Source: Candidatus Pacearchaeota archaeon (GTDB lineage: Archaea; Nanobdellota; Nanobdellia; Pacearchaeales; GW2011-AR1). Taken from it: DNA of 33,321 nucleotides. Every line of letters starts with the position of its first letter. Position 1 is the first letter of the stretch. The notes under the pieces were generated by a model, which had not been told where the DNA came from, made no database searches, and was given only the letters and a program-made list of their open reading frames with translations. The stretch lies in the NCBI GenBank assembly GCA_018303995.1, contig JAGVXB010000003.1:1-33321 (forward strand), given 5' to 3'. Below are positions 21,156 to 30,280 of this stretch, piece by piece. The position numbers and the translations under genes are program-made.

Positions 21156-21840
21156 GGCTTATGCTTTACGCCTGAACGAGATTGAGGCAAATCCTGAAGG
21201 TGATGACTCTGGATTTGAGTGGGTTGAGTTGTATTCTGCTGAGAGTGTTAGTCTCGAGGGGTATGTGTTGGACCATAATAGCAGTGGAGGACCTGTAAAT
21301 TTAAGTGGAAGTTTTCAGGGACTTTTTATTATTACATTTCCAAGTCAGTGGCTTAGAAATACGAATGAAGTTATTTATCTTAAGTTGAATGAAAATGTCA
21401 TAGATACTGCCGGTCCATTTACAGATAATAAGAAGAATAAAACATATAGTTTTTGCAATACTTGGATTTTTATTGCTGATAGCAGAAATGCTGAGAATGC
21501 TTGTTCTAGTTCTTCTGGTTCTGGAGGAACTCAAACGCAGACACAGATACAAAATCAGAGTCGACAAAGCTCAAATACTGAAGAGCGGGAGGAAGAAATT
21601 CCTAGAACAACTATTGAACAAAACAACAATCTTGAGGATAATAATCAAAATAACATAATCAATCTTGCTGATGATATTCCTATTCAGAAACCTAAGAAGA
21701 TATTCTTGAATGGCAAGACTACGGATAAAAATATTGATGTTGAAGTTACTAAAACATATAAGACTCGTGTTGGAGTAATTTATTTCTTTATAGCTTTGTG
21801 CGTTTTGTTAGTTGTGTTGATTGCGTCGAGAAAATTATGA
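21085..21840 (+). CDS. Secreted lamin-tail-domain protein with C-terminal anchor
   Basis: The start is set at ATG 21085 (or 21094), not 20959. The signal peptide TRFLFVMLTVCLFIIILTAEAYA is then at the N-terminus, and the earlier ORF-track part is a shadow of the nuclease gene. It overlaps that gene by about 70 bases. After the signal comes a lamin-tail domain (LRLNEIEANPEGDDSGFEWVELYS, LEGYVLDHNSSG, FIITFPSQWLRN, VIYLKLNENVIDTAG), then a Gln/Asn/Glu-rich linker and a C-terminal membrane span (IYFFIALCVLLVVLIA). Lamin-tail domains are extracellular adhesion or binding modules. Both adjacent genes carry one, which suggests a joint surface function. Confidence 0.75.
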   Translation: MTTMTRFLFVMLTVCLFIIILTAEAYALRLNEIEANPEGDDSGFEWVELYSAESVSLEGYVLDHNSSGGPVNLSGSFQGLFIITFPSQWLRNTNEVIYLKLNENVIDTAGPFTDNKKNKTYSFCNTWIFIADSRNAENACSSSSGSGGTQTQTQIQNQSRQSSNTEEREEEIPRTTIEQNNNLEDNNQNNIINLADDIPIQKPKKIFLNGKTTDKNIDVEVTKTYKTRVGVIYFFIALCVLLVVLIASRKL

Positions 21841-22278
21841 TTATGCGCATGAACTAAGAATAACTTCTTTTGGAGCACAATTATTAATGTTTACTATTAA
21901 TGAATTTCCTGCTGATGCTGTATTTTTTGGTTCTAAATAAATTATTCTTTTACCTTCTATATCTTCAAAAGTGCATGATTCACATAAATATTTGCCACAT
22001 GAAAAATATTCTTGATCCAGTCTGAAACTTGTATCATATATTTTCTCATCTAGGGCAATATTAAAATTTACTTCTACTGTCCCGTCTGCATTTACACATG
22101 CACTTCGGACTTCTGAATTTTGAATAAAACAATCAACTGCTGGAGATAGAGTCTTTTCAAAATCTCCTGTAAAATCTTTTACATAACTCCATAGGGTGAA
22201 TATTGCAGATACACTAAGCAATATAAGAAGAGATATCTGAATTACTGAAGAAAAGCCTTTTTTATTTAAACTCTGCAT
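21841..22278 (-). CDS. Type IV pilin-like protein
   Basis: A 145-aa protein starting MQSLNKKGFSSVIQISLLILLSVSAIFTLW: a short leader with KKG/FSS, the prepilin cleavage pattern, followed by a hydrophobic helix. The external part has about six cysteines (DCFIQ, ACVNAD, SCGKYLCESC, NNCAPKE), suggesting a disulfide-stabilised beta domain. It starts inside the end of the metallopeptidase gene (13-base overlap), so the two are translated from one message. A pilin travelling with a surface peptidase suggests a shared surface process, inferred from context only. Confidence 0.6.
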   Translation of the reverse strand: MQSLNKKGFSSVIQISLLILLSVSAIFTLWSYVKDFTGDFEKTLSPAVDCFIQNSEVRSACVNADGTVEVNFNIALDEKIYDTSFRLDQEYFSCGKYLCESCTFEDIEGKRIIYLEPKNTASAGNSLIVNINNCAPKEVILSSCA

Positions 22279-23360
22279 GCTTTTGCTCCTACTTGTCTTG
22301 TATCTATTAATTTAATTAAATCCCCATTATGAGTTACTTCTACTAGAGGATCTTCTATGTCTTTTTTGACATAAAATGTTGTATCCTCTTGATAAGATAT
22401 TGTCTCTCCAGATAATGTATCCTCTTTGTCCGTATCTTGAGAATCTGTAAATATTGAATCTGGGTAACAGATATCTTCGTTAAAACATATCTCTCCAGTG
22501 CCTACCTCCTTTGGAGCGCAACCTTTTTCAAAGATATTTTCTGTTTTGGCAATTAAGTCATTTGAATTTGGTGTTATTTTTATGTTTACTAGTTCATCAT
22601 TGCATTGTTCTTCTTGACTTTCTATAATGCTTCCCGTAACCGTTACGTCTTGGGGTTTGTTTTTTTCTAGAAGTTTTGTTATTAAGACATTGTTGTATTT
22701 CCCATAATTACTTGTGGCTAAAGTTCTCATAACTCCTGCTGATATTGAGCGATAATATGTTGATTCTGAGCATTCTAACTCGCATGAGTCTATTTCTCCT
22801 TGGAATTTATCACATGAGGAAACGCAATTCTTTGCGCCTGAAGGTATTTTTGCTCCACCATATTCTTCTGCAAGATTTCCGAATGCGTGGCCGAACTCAT
22901 GAATTAAGACAGAGTCTTCATGCACTTTGTTTATGCTTAGCACGTTGCCGTAAGCTGAACTGCGTATATTTTTGGGCTCTTCTTTTATTACGGCTATATA
23001 ATCATGAGGGCATTGTTTTGCTAATTCTTGTATTTCTTTAGTATTACATAAAATAGCAATGCCTTTGTAATCCTTGCACTCTACTTCTTGTTCAATAACG
23101 CGAGTGTTGAAGTAATTTCTTTTGCCTTTGTAAGGTTCTGTGCTTAGTAAGACGTCAGTGTAATGCTGCGCATCCTCGACTGAAGAGATAAATAAGACGT
23201 CTATTCTGTCTTCGCCGTTATATTCTATGATCTTGCATAAATCTGTAGCTACTGGTTCTTGTGTGCTTGAAATTGACTCTTGCTGAATATTGAGATATCC
23301 GAAAATAGCTATTATTGCTATAATAGGTATAGACGTAAAAAGAAAACTCTTTGATTCCAT
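22266..23360 (-). CDS. Membrane-anchored M64-like zinc metallopeptidase
   Basis: 364 aa: an N-terminal hydrophobic anchor (residues 4-22), a domain with VDVLFISSVED-type beginning typical of M64 (IgA peptidase-like) proteins, and the zinc site VLIHEFGHAFGNLAEEYGG at residues 151-169, HExxH followed by a conserved G.L.EEY. A likely Met-turn AGVMRT comes later. At least eight cysteines after the active site (KNCVSSCDKF, DSCELECSE, EQCNDE, GCAPKE, ICFNEDICY) suggest an extracellular disulfide-rich region. The substrate is unknown. It heads a two-gene unit with the pilin-like gene. Confidence 0.75.
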   Translation of the reverse strand: MESKSFLFTSIPIIAIIAIFGYLNIQQESISSTQEPVATDLCKIIEYNGEDRIDVLFISSVEDAQHYTDVLLSTEPYKGKRNYFNTRVIEQEVECKDYKGIAILCNTKEIQELAKQCPHDYIAVIKEEPKNIRSSAYGNVLSINKVHEDSVLIHEFGHAFGNLAEEYGGAKIPSGAKNCVSSCDKFQGEIDSCELECSESTYYRSISAGVMRTLATSNYGKYNNVLITKLLEKNKPQDVTVTGSIIESQEEQCNDELVNIKITPNSNDLIAKTENIFEKGCAPKEVGTGEICFNEDICYPDSIFTDSQDTDKEDTLSGETISYQEDTTFYVKKDIEDPLVEVTHNGDLIKLIDTRQVGAKACRV

Positions 23361-23391
23361 TGTTTAATGAGATTATATTCGCTTAAATAAG

Positions 23392-23691
23392 TTACTGACC
23401 ATAATTTCTTCTTCTTTCTTCTTCGGACCATGAGTCTACTTCATCTTTAACTTTTTTAGCATGTTCCCAAAAAGCTCTTCTTTTCGTTTCTGCTTCTTCG
23501 TCTCTTAATTTAGTTTCTGATTTAGTTAATACTTTGGGAGGTGTGTTAAAATTATATAGGCATTCGTTACTTGAACGGTTCACATAGAAACTGTCCCCTG
23601 CTAAATCTTCAAGAAGATTGCATAACCCTATTTTAGGATCTCCTGTTGGCCTGTAGTGTTCGCAAGTATAGCATGATATTTTAGAACCCAT
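23392..23691 (-). CDS. Small cysteine-rich protein (99 aa)
   Basis: Not recognised. The N-terminal half carries CYTCEHYRPTGDPKIGLCNLLEDLAGDSFYVNRSSNEC, four cysteines in C-x2-C ... C ... C spacing that could bind a metal or an iron-sulfur cluster. The second half is a long charged helix (TKLRDEEAETKRRAFWEHAKKVKDEVDSWSEEERRR), probably a coiled coil. No signal peptide is seen, so it is likely cytoplasmic, where cysteines stay reduced and favour metal binding. It stands alone. Confidence 0.55.
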   Translation of the reverse strand: MGSKISCYTCEHYRPTGDPKIGLCNLLEDLAGDSFYVNRSSNECLYNFNTPPKVLTKSETKLRDEEAETKRRAFWEHAKKVKDEVDSWSEEERRRNYGQ

Positions 23692-23767
23692 TACTCTTTA
23701 TTTTAATTGGAGTTTATAATAATTTATGTGTCGGAAGATTTAAAATAGCAGTTATTTTTTACATGAT

Positions 23768-24283
23768 ATGACTGCTTTAACTGCTAAATTTATAATTGAG
23801 ATTCTTGGTAGGCCTGCTGAACATTTGAAAGCTGCTCTTACTGAGTTAGTTGATAAATTAGGCTCTGAAAAGGGTGTTGCTGTTCTTAATAAAGAGATTC
23901 ATGAACCTAAAAAAGTTGAAAAAACTGAGAATTTATGGACTACATTTGCCGACGTAGAGATGAGATTTGAATCACTACCGTTATTTTTTAATGCCATAAT
24001 GACTTATTTGCCTGCACATATAGAAGTTTATGAGCCAGATAGTTTCAAGCTTAATACTTTTGAAGTTAATGAATTTGCTAATTTTATTGTTAATAAATTG
24101 CATAATTATGATGCTCTTGCTAAAAGAATGATGGGTGAGAGAGACATATTGATTAGTAAATTAGAGTATCTTAGAAATGGTGGAGATATGAAAAAAGTTT
24201 TTGAGGTTCCTGAAATTAAAAAAGAAACTCCTAAGATAGAGAGCAAGATTGAAAAGAGAAAGAAAAGCAAGAAGAAAAAATAA
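23768..24283 (+). CDS. Hypothetical alpha/beta protein with basic tail (171 aa)
   Basis: Not recognised with certainty. The N-terminal half reads TAKFIIEILGRPAEHLKAALTELVDKL then GVAVLNKEIHEPKKVE and TTFADVEMRFESLPLFFNAIMTYLP, a beta-alpha-beta alternation that would suit a ferredoxin-like/ACT-type fold. It is followed by a helical region (FANFIVNKLHNYDALAKRMMGERDILISKLEYL) and a Lys-rich end (ESKIEKRKKSKKKK). The tail could bind nucleic acid. It ends 2 bases from the converging minus-strand secreted protein. Confidence 0.5.
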   Translation: MTALTAKFIIEILGRPAEHLKAALTELVDKLGSEKGVAVLNKEIHEPKKVEKTENLWTTFADVEMRFESLPLFFNAIMTYLPAHIEVYEPDSFKLNTFEVNEFANFIVNKLHNYDALAKRMMGERDILISKLEYLRNGGDMKKVFEVPEIKKETPKIESKIEKRKKSKKKK

Positions 24284-24285
24284 TT

Positions 24286-25482
24286 TTATATTTGTTTTCT
24301 TAGAGGCGGGCTTATTGGAGAAGGTTTGTTAATTTTTGGAATCTTATTATTTTTGTAGCTTCTGTATATAAAGAATAATATAATTAATATTAAAATTATT
24401 GATAAATATGTAATCCAAGAGTTGCTTGATTTTTTCTCTTCTTGACAGACGCCTGTGCAACATGATGAGCCATCTAATGATTGAATTGTCTGTATTGAAC
24501 ATGTTTCTGTGGCAGAACAGAATTTTCCATTTAATTCAGAGCAATAATATTGGTTATTTCCTGAATTATTAGTAGTCTGACTTTCGTTATTTGTAAATGA
24601 GATGTTTAAAGTTATATTTGCTAAAATTTTATCATTTCTTGCAACAAAGATACTTTCTAGTATTGGATTATTTGTTCTTTTTAGAGTTAAATTAAATTCT
24701 TGTGAATTGCCTGGCTGAATTGAATTTATTATTGAAGGAGTTATGTTAAAAATATTTTGATTAAATGAAAAATATAGATTATCTGCTTTTGTTGAACCGG
24801 TATTTGTTATGCTAAATTTATAGTATTTTTGTTGGTTTGTTAAAATGGTTTGTTTAATACTTGAAGGAGATATACTAATTAGAATTTCTTGAGCCTGATT
24901 TGACTCTGTCTTAGTTACTTGTATTGGAACTATATACTTGCCAATTGTTGCTGAATATATTCCTTGATTTACTGAAGAGATTTGCATTTGTATATTGTTT
25001 ACTCCGGGTTGTAAAGTGACTGTTCTTTCATCTGGAAAATTAAGATTTATTGTTGTTGGTAAGTCTAATTTTGAATTTATCGTTAAAACAAAATTCTTGT
25101 CTGAAATAATAAATCCAGGACTTATTGAATAGTCACTCATATTCCCCTGTACTTTGAAAGTTTGATTGTAATCTATTTCTTGATTTTGACCGTTAACTGT
25201 TGTTGCTAAGTTATTTATAAATAAAGTATAATTATTTTGATTTAATGGCATTTGTGCATAAAGGTAATATTTATCGCCTATTCTTTTGACGTCGTAATCT
25301 ACTGCTATTGCGACGTGTGCTCTTCTAAATACAATGTCTTGAGATTTTATGGGTTCAAGAATGTTGCCTTGAATTTCGATAATCATTGTTTCTCCAGGCT
25401 GATATGTTGGGAGCATTGTTGTGCTTATTGACGAAGCTAATGGAATTATTAGAATTAAGATTAAAAATAATATACGCCTCAT
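24286..25482 (-). CDS. Secreted, membrane-anchored protein with cysteine module
   Basis: 398 aa. Signal peptide RRILFLILILIIPLASSIS, an external region of repeated beta-sandwich-like segments rich in Asn, Thr and Ile, then a cysteine module (YYCSELNGKFCSATETCSIQ .. DGSSCCTGVCQEE), and a C-terminal membrane span (WITYLSIILILIILFFIYR) with a short basic cytoplasmic tail. The cysteine module is closely related to those in the 617-aa gene that precedes it on the same strand. The start follows a tttatataaa box by about 25 bases, so it has its own promoter. No enzymatic motif is visible. Confidence 0.7.
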   Translation of the reverse strand: MRRILFLILILIIPLASSISTTMLPTYQPGETMIIEIQGNILEPIKSQDIVFRRAHVAIAVDYDVKRIGDKYYLYAQMPLNQNNYTLFINNLATTVNGQNQEIDYNQTFKVQGNMSDYSISPGFIISDKNFVLTINSKLDLPTTINLNFPDERTVTLQPGVNNIQMQISSVNQGIYSATIGKYIVPIQVTKTESNQAQEILISISPSSIKQTILTNQQKYYKFSITNTGSTKADNLYFSFNQNIFNITPSIINSIQPGNSQEFNLTLKRTNNPILESIFVARNDKILANITLNISFTNNESQTTNNSGNNQYYCSELNGKFCSATETCSIQTIQSLDGSSCCTGVCQEEKKSSNSWITYLSIILILIILFFIYRSYKNNKIPKINKPSPISPPLRKQI

Positions 25483-25523
25483 TACATTATTGAGGAATTG
25501 GTTTATATAAAGATTAGTAAACG

Positions 25524-27377
25524 TTATTTGCCCATTTCTCTCAGCTTGCGCATGGTTTCTTCCATTTCATTGTCTTTACTAGGGGTAGGCATAGGTCTTC
25601 TTACTGGTTGATTTGAAGGATTAATTATTCTTGGTTGTGCTCTTGGATATGGAACAGGGCCTCGGAATGGAGGGAATGGAGGTCTTCCAGGCCCTGGAGG
25701 AGGGCTTGTTGATTGGCCTGGGCCTTTAGTGCTTGGTTTGTTTCGTAATTTGAAGAGCATCATTTTAAGTTTATCTTTGAATATTATTCCTACAACTACT
25801 AATGCTATTAAGATTATTAACAAAGTTATCCATAAACCCCAGTTTGTGTCGCTTTCTGGTTCGCTACCTGTAGATTTACAACAAACTTTGCCGACGTCAT
25901 CGCCACTGCAAGTATCTGTAGTTTGTATTTCGCTAGAATCGCATGTAGAATAACATTTTCCACCTGCTTGAGTGCACTGGTCTGCTTGAGGGATTGGGTC
26001 GCAAGTTCCTAGACAACATGAACCATCCGAAGAAGAAACTGAAGATCCCGAACAAGATTCAACTGATGAACAAACATTTCCACTTTGTTCTGCGCAAGAT
26101 TGTTCTATAGGAGATTTTGAACAACAAATACCTGTATTAGGGCAAACATAGTCAGATATTTTGTTTCCCCCTAAGCCATTACAAACTGTTAAAGAGATAC
26201 AACTATAACCTGCGGATGCACAACTTTGCGATGGGCTAGGTCCTCCGCCACCAGTCGATATTAATCTTGGCCAGCCCGCATAAAGAAGAAATGCTGTGTC
26301 TCGAATGTTATTATTATTCCAACAACCTTCTGCAGTTGTTATACTTTCGAAATAAGTTTTTGAGCTGGTTTCTTCTGCTGAATTTGAACCTTGTAATGCA
26401 AGTAATGCAAGGGCAGAATCATAATACCTGCTGTAAAGAGTATTTGGAGCTTGCCAATATTTATTTTCTTTTTGTGATTGAACGAGTTGAGAGTATTGAT
26501 CTTGACCATCTGTTAAAATGAATAAGAAGCTACTTGGTAAAAATCTTTGGTTGGATTCTGAAAGGGCTAAAAGATATGGAAGATAATCACTTATGTCTTT
26601 ACCTGATTTGTCTAGTGCAATTGTTGCCCATAGAGTTCCTTCGTAATCGCAACCTGTTGTTGTCGTTGAGAAACACTTTGAATTTACACTTTCAGTTGTT
26701 GTTCCCAATGCCGATGTTGAATGCGCTACTGGAGAAACAAAAACTGTAGATGAACCTGTTCTTTGATATAATGTAGAGGTTGTAAAATCTTTGTCACATG
26801 AAACTGTAAAATTGTTATCTATACAGGTATTGCTTATTCTTAACCAGAAACCTCCTGTAGAAGGAGTTAAACATGAACCTGCATTTCCTGATAAAGTCAT
26901 GTCTTCACGAATATTTACTGTCTTAGGCTCATTGTTGTAAGTTACTTTACATGAAGAAGATTCGTGGTTATCTATGTCTATTTCTAAGTACCATGTTAAA
27001 TCCGTTGCTGTTCTTTTATTGCTTAAGAGCCATGTTTCAATCTTCTCTGTGTTTTTGCTGATTCTGTTGTAAGCTAATAATGCTTGTGATGTGTCTTTTA
27101 TTTGGTTTACAGATTCTTCCCAATGATTTTCGTTTTTTATTTTACCGTCCATAACTGCATTTAGTTTTGAGTTTGAACCTAGCGCTAAAGTTCCGAATAT
27201 TGCTTCTTGAAGAGAAACAATAGTTGATTCTTTCTCGATTTGATTTTTTAGACATTGATATGCTTTATCTATGACGTTTGCATTTGATTGTGGACTTGTG
27301 CTGTTTGTAGCATTTTGTGCAATTGCTAAACTGCTCAATAATAGTACTAGAAAAACCAAAATGCTCTTTTTTAACAT
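25524..27377 (-). CDS. Secreted alpha/alpha-toroid-like protein with cysteine modules
   Basis: 617 aa. Signal peptide KKSILVFLVLLLSSLAIAQ. Two helical regions (about residues 34-120 and 245-365) contain repeats such as QALLAYNRI, GTLWATIALDKSGKDISDYLPYLLAL and YYDSALALLALQGSN then CWNNNNIRDTAFLLYAGW, resembling the helical-pair repeats of the prenyltransferase/terpenoid-cyclase toroid fold. A beta domain lies between. Three cysteine modules follow (around 385-505), then a membrane span (NWGLWITLLIILIALVVVGIIF) and a proline-rich cytoplasmic tail of about 84 residues (PPPGPGRPPFPPFRGPVPYP). No catalytic Asp-rich motif is obvious, so it is more likely a binding or receptor protein than a cyclase. 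Confidence 0.65.
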   Translation of the reverse strand: MLKKSILVFLVLLLSSLAIAQNATNSTSPQSNANVIDKAYQCLKNQIEKESTIVSLQEAIFGTLALGSNSKLNAVMDGKIKNENHWEESVNQIKDTSQALLAYNRISKNTEKIETWLLSNKRTATDLTWYLEIDIDNHESSSCKVTYNNEPKTVNIREDMTLSGNAGSCLTPSTGGFWLRISNTCIDNNFTVSCDKDFTTSTLYQRTGSSTVFVSPVAHSTSALGTTTESVNSKCFSTTTTGCDYEGTLWATIALDKSGKDISDYLPYLLALSESNQRFLPSSFLFILTDGQDQYSQLVQSQKENKYWQAPNTLYSRYYDSALALLALQGSNSAEETSSKTYFESITTAEGCWNNNNIRDTAFLLYAGWPRLISTGGGGPSPSQSCASAGYSCISLTVCNGLGGNKISDYVCPNTGICCSKSPIEQSCAEQSGNVCSSVESCSGSSVSSSDGSCCLGTCDPIPQADQCTQAGGKCYSTCDSSEIQTTDTCSGDDVGKVCCKSTGSEPESDTNWGLWITLLIILIALVVVGIIFKDKLKMMLFKLRNKPSTKGPGQSTSPPPGPGRPPFPPFRGPVPYPRAQPRIINPSNQPVRRPMPTPSKDNEMEETMRKLREMGK

Positions 27378-27459
27378 AGTCGATTGAAGAGTTATAACTT
27401 TATAAAGATTTAGCAGACAAGCAAAGAGTAATGTTTAAAATTGGGCGTTGCTTATATTT

Positions 27460-30279
27460 ATGATGTATTTGCGAAAGAAGGTGTTGTGTATAGCGTTAGT
27501 TCTAGGTATAATATTTATGGGCTTGTCTGGAGTAAGGGCTTTATCGACAGATATTGTGCCTAGAACAGGACATTGTTTTACACCCCTTACTGCAGGACCA
27601 TATTCTGGAGATTATGTGTGCACTAATAACATCACGACGTATGATGGAATAATGGCGAGAATTAAAATAGATTCTACTGGACCTGGATGGATAAATTCTA
27701 CATGGGCTACTAATATAAGTAATACTTCGGTGATTAGTTCTGCTATTGTTAATACTAGTGTTCAAGTTACTGCTATGGCAAATGTAATTTTACAAACACA
27801 AATTTTTAATGCTTCTTCTAGTGGCTGGATTAATGTTTCTGGATGCAATTATACATTTACTAGCAGTAATAATATAGAAAATAAATTATGTGATATTAGC
27901 GCTTATGTTTCTAGAGGAATTGATATCAGCTCTTTGATTGTCCGTTCGTTTGCATATCGCACTTCTGGGGGTGGCGCTGAAGAACAATTTGATATGCAAG
28001 TTTTGTCTCTAACGTATGATCCTGAATCTCCTCCTGCAGTTTTTTTGAATTCTCCTGTGAATGGCACAGTTTCTTCTACTATGGCCGTTGCATTTAATGC
28101 AACATTTACGGATGATAATGCCCTGAGAAATGCTACTCTGTATATATGGAATTCTACTAATTCACTAATTAACATGACGACTAGGACGTTAAATGGAACT
28201 CAAAATCAAACTTCTATTACTGTAATGTTGCCTTATGATGGAATATTTTTGTGGAACTACTTGGCAGGCGATAGCGGAGGCAATAATGCATTTAATGCAA
28301 CTAACTTTACTATTACTCTTGACCAAACGGCTCCTGGAGTTAGCTTTGTAAATCCATTGTCTGCAAATTACAGCACCACAAATATTTTAGTGAATATAAG
28401 TGCAAATGGATCTTCTAATATTTGGTTTTTCAATGGCACTACAAATGTAACTTATATTTCTCCTGAATTCTTTAATTTTTCAGAAGGAAGTCATACTCTT
28501 ATTGCATATGCTAATGATAGTGTCGGAAATTTAAATTCAACACAAGTTATGTTTTCTGTAGATACTATTTTTCCAATAGTAACAGTTTTATCTCCAATTA
28601 ATGGTTCTACTTTAGGAAATAATCAGAGTATTCCATTTAATTTTTCAGTTATAGAAAATAATCTTTTAAATTGTTGGTACAATTTAGATGGAAGTGCTAA
28701 TGTTACTGTGCCTGGATGTATTAACACAAGTTTAAACACATCTAATGGCAATCATGTTGTTCGTTTGTATGCTAATGATAGTGCTGGAAATATTGGTTCA
28801 AGTAGCACATCATTTTCAGTACAGGTTGGAGCACCAAGCATCTCGCTTATTTCTCCAATTAATACTTATTTGAATTATGGAGAAGGCGTTTCGCTGGTCT
28901 ACGTTCCTGAGGATATTGATCTTCTTAGTTGCAGTTTGTGGGGAAATTTTAATGGAACATTTAGTATAAACCAGACCTCTTTAACTCCTGTCTCTTCTGT
29001 GCAAAATTCGTTTTCTGTTGATTTGAATGATGGAATGTATTCATGGGCAATTTCTTGTAATGATAGTATTGGAAACAATGCAATGAGTGGAAACCAAACA
29101 TTTTTTGTTGATACTACATTACCTAATGTTTCACTAAGCGCTCCTAGCGGAACTTACGCCAGTCTTTCTAATATTCCAATTACTCTGAGTGTTTCTGATG
29201 CTAGCCCCGTTAGGTGCAGATATAATATTACGTTTGCCGCGACTGGAAATGTCGTTGTAGGAGATTCTGAACTTTTAAATTGCGCATCGACTACATTTAC
29301 TTTAGATACTGAATCAAGTTATTTCTTTAATTTAGCAGTTAATGATTCTGCCGGAAATACTAATATTACTAGGAAGAGTTTTACTGTGTCTATTCCTTCT
29401 GGGGGAGGAAATCCTGGGGGAAGTTCTAGTGGAGGAAGTAGTAGCGGAGGAAGTAGTGGTGGAATAATAAGCGGGGTAAATTCTTTTAATTTGAATTTTG
29501 GTGTCCTTGACACTTTGAAAATTAATCGTGGAGAGTCTGAAGCTATAGAATTACCTGTGACTAATAAAGGTCTAAGATTTTTGAATAATTGTCATTTCTT
29601 TGCAAAGGGAGGGGTTTCCAATTGGATTTCTGGAGAGGATGTTCAGTCGCTAAGTCCCGGACAGACAACAAAATATATATTTAATGTAAATGTTCCTATT
29701 GATGCAGAAGTGGGAGATTATTTTGTAACTATTGGAGCTAATTGTGCCGAGACTAATGCTACATTTACTTATGGAATTGAAGTAACTGGAGGGGAATTTG
29801 AAGTTACAATATTAAATTCTGAACGCATTGGAACAAAATTAAGAGTTGAGTACGCTATCGAAAATTTTGGAAATAATCCTAAAAATATTATTGTAAATTA
29901 TAAATTGATTGGAAAAGAAAATAATATAATTGTTGATGGGTCTGTTGAGCCTGTTGAAGTTTTGGCTGGAGAACGTTTTGAAGGAACTGCTGAGTTTGAA
30001 CTTCCTAAAAATTCAATCGGGGATTATTCTTTAGTCCTTGAAGCTACCGACGGATTGGATAAGGAACAGAAAGAACAGGAAGTTAGATTTACAACTGGAG
30101 GAATTTCTGGTTTTGCAATTTCAGACAGCAATTCGAAAGCTCTGAGTTGGGGAGGACTTGTAATTTTATTATCTTTTGGAATATATCTTGTTCTTAAAAC
30201 TATAAGACATCAACTTGCTTTAAGACGTGCTAATTCTGAGTTGAACAGGCAGTTTATTGCTATTGATTTGAATCATTAA
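27460..30279 (+). CDS. Giant Ig-like repeat surface protein
   Basis: 939 aa from ATG 27460 (ATG 27463 is also possible); a tttaaaa box lies about 23-26 bases upstream. Signal peptide VLCIALVLGIIFMGLSGVRA. The body has about five Ig-like repeats with recurrent ANDSxGN endings (AYANDSVGNLN, LYANDSAGNIG, CNDSIGNN), rich in NxS/T sequons and thus likely N-glycosylated. A Gly/Ser linker (GGSSSGGSSSGGSSGG) leads to two further beta domains of the NEW3/CARDB kind, then one membrane span (LSWGGLVILLSFGIYLVL) and a basic cytoplasmic tail. Probable adhesin or cell-cell contact protein. It is divergent from the toroid protein gene. Confidence 0.75.
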   Translation: MMYLRKKVLCIALVLGIIFMGLSGVRALSTDIVPRTGHCFTPLTAGPYSGDYVCTNNITTYDGIMARIKIDSTGPGWINSTWATNISNTSVISSAIVNTSVQVTAMANVILQTQIFNASSSGWINVSGCNYTFTSSNNIENKLCDISAYVSRGIDISSLIVRSFAYRTSGGGAEEQFDMQVLSLTYDPESPPAVFLNSPVNGTVSSTMAVAFNATFTDDNALRNATLYIWNSTNSLINMTTRTLNGTQNQTSITVMLPYDGIFLWNYLAGDSGGNNAFNATNFTITLDQTAPGVSFVNPLSANYSTTNILVNISANGSSNIWFFNGTTNVTYISPEFFNFSEGSHTLIAYANDSVGNLNSTQVMFSVDTIFPIVTVLSPINGSTLGNNQSIPFNFSVIENNLLNCWYNLDGSANVTVPGCINTSLNTSNGNHVVRLYANDSAGNIGSSSTSFSVQVGAPSISLISPINTYLNYGEGVSLVYVPEDIDLLSCSLWGNFNGTFSINQTSLTPVSSVQNSFSVDLNDGMYSWAISCNDSIGNNAMSGNQTFFVDTTLPNVSLSAPSGTYASLSNIPITLSVSDASPVRCRYNITFAATGNVVVGDSELLNCASTTFTLDTESSYFFNLAVNDSAGNTNITRKSFTVSIPSGGGNPGGSSSGGSSSGGSSGGIISGVNSFNLNFGVLDTLKINRGESEAIELPVTNKGLRFLNNCHFFAKGGVSNWISGEDVQSLSPGQTTKYIFNVNVPIDAEVGDYFVTIGANCAETNATFTYGIEVTGGEFEVTILNSERIGTKLRVEYAIENFGNNPKNIIVNYKLIGKENNIIVDGSVEPVEVLAGERFEGTAEFELPKNSIGDYSLVLEATDGLDKEQKEQEVRFTTGGISGFAISDSNSKALSWGGLVILLSFGIYLVLKTIRHQLALRRANSELNRQFIAIDLNH

Positions 30280-30280
30280 A

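Noticed and set aside
25729-26749. Several plus-strand ORFs of 71-84 aa
   Set aside because: All are antisense to the 617-aa secreted protein gene and carry no recognisable feature.
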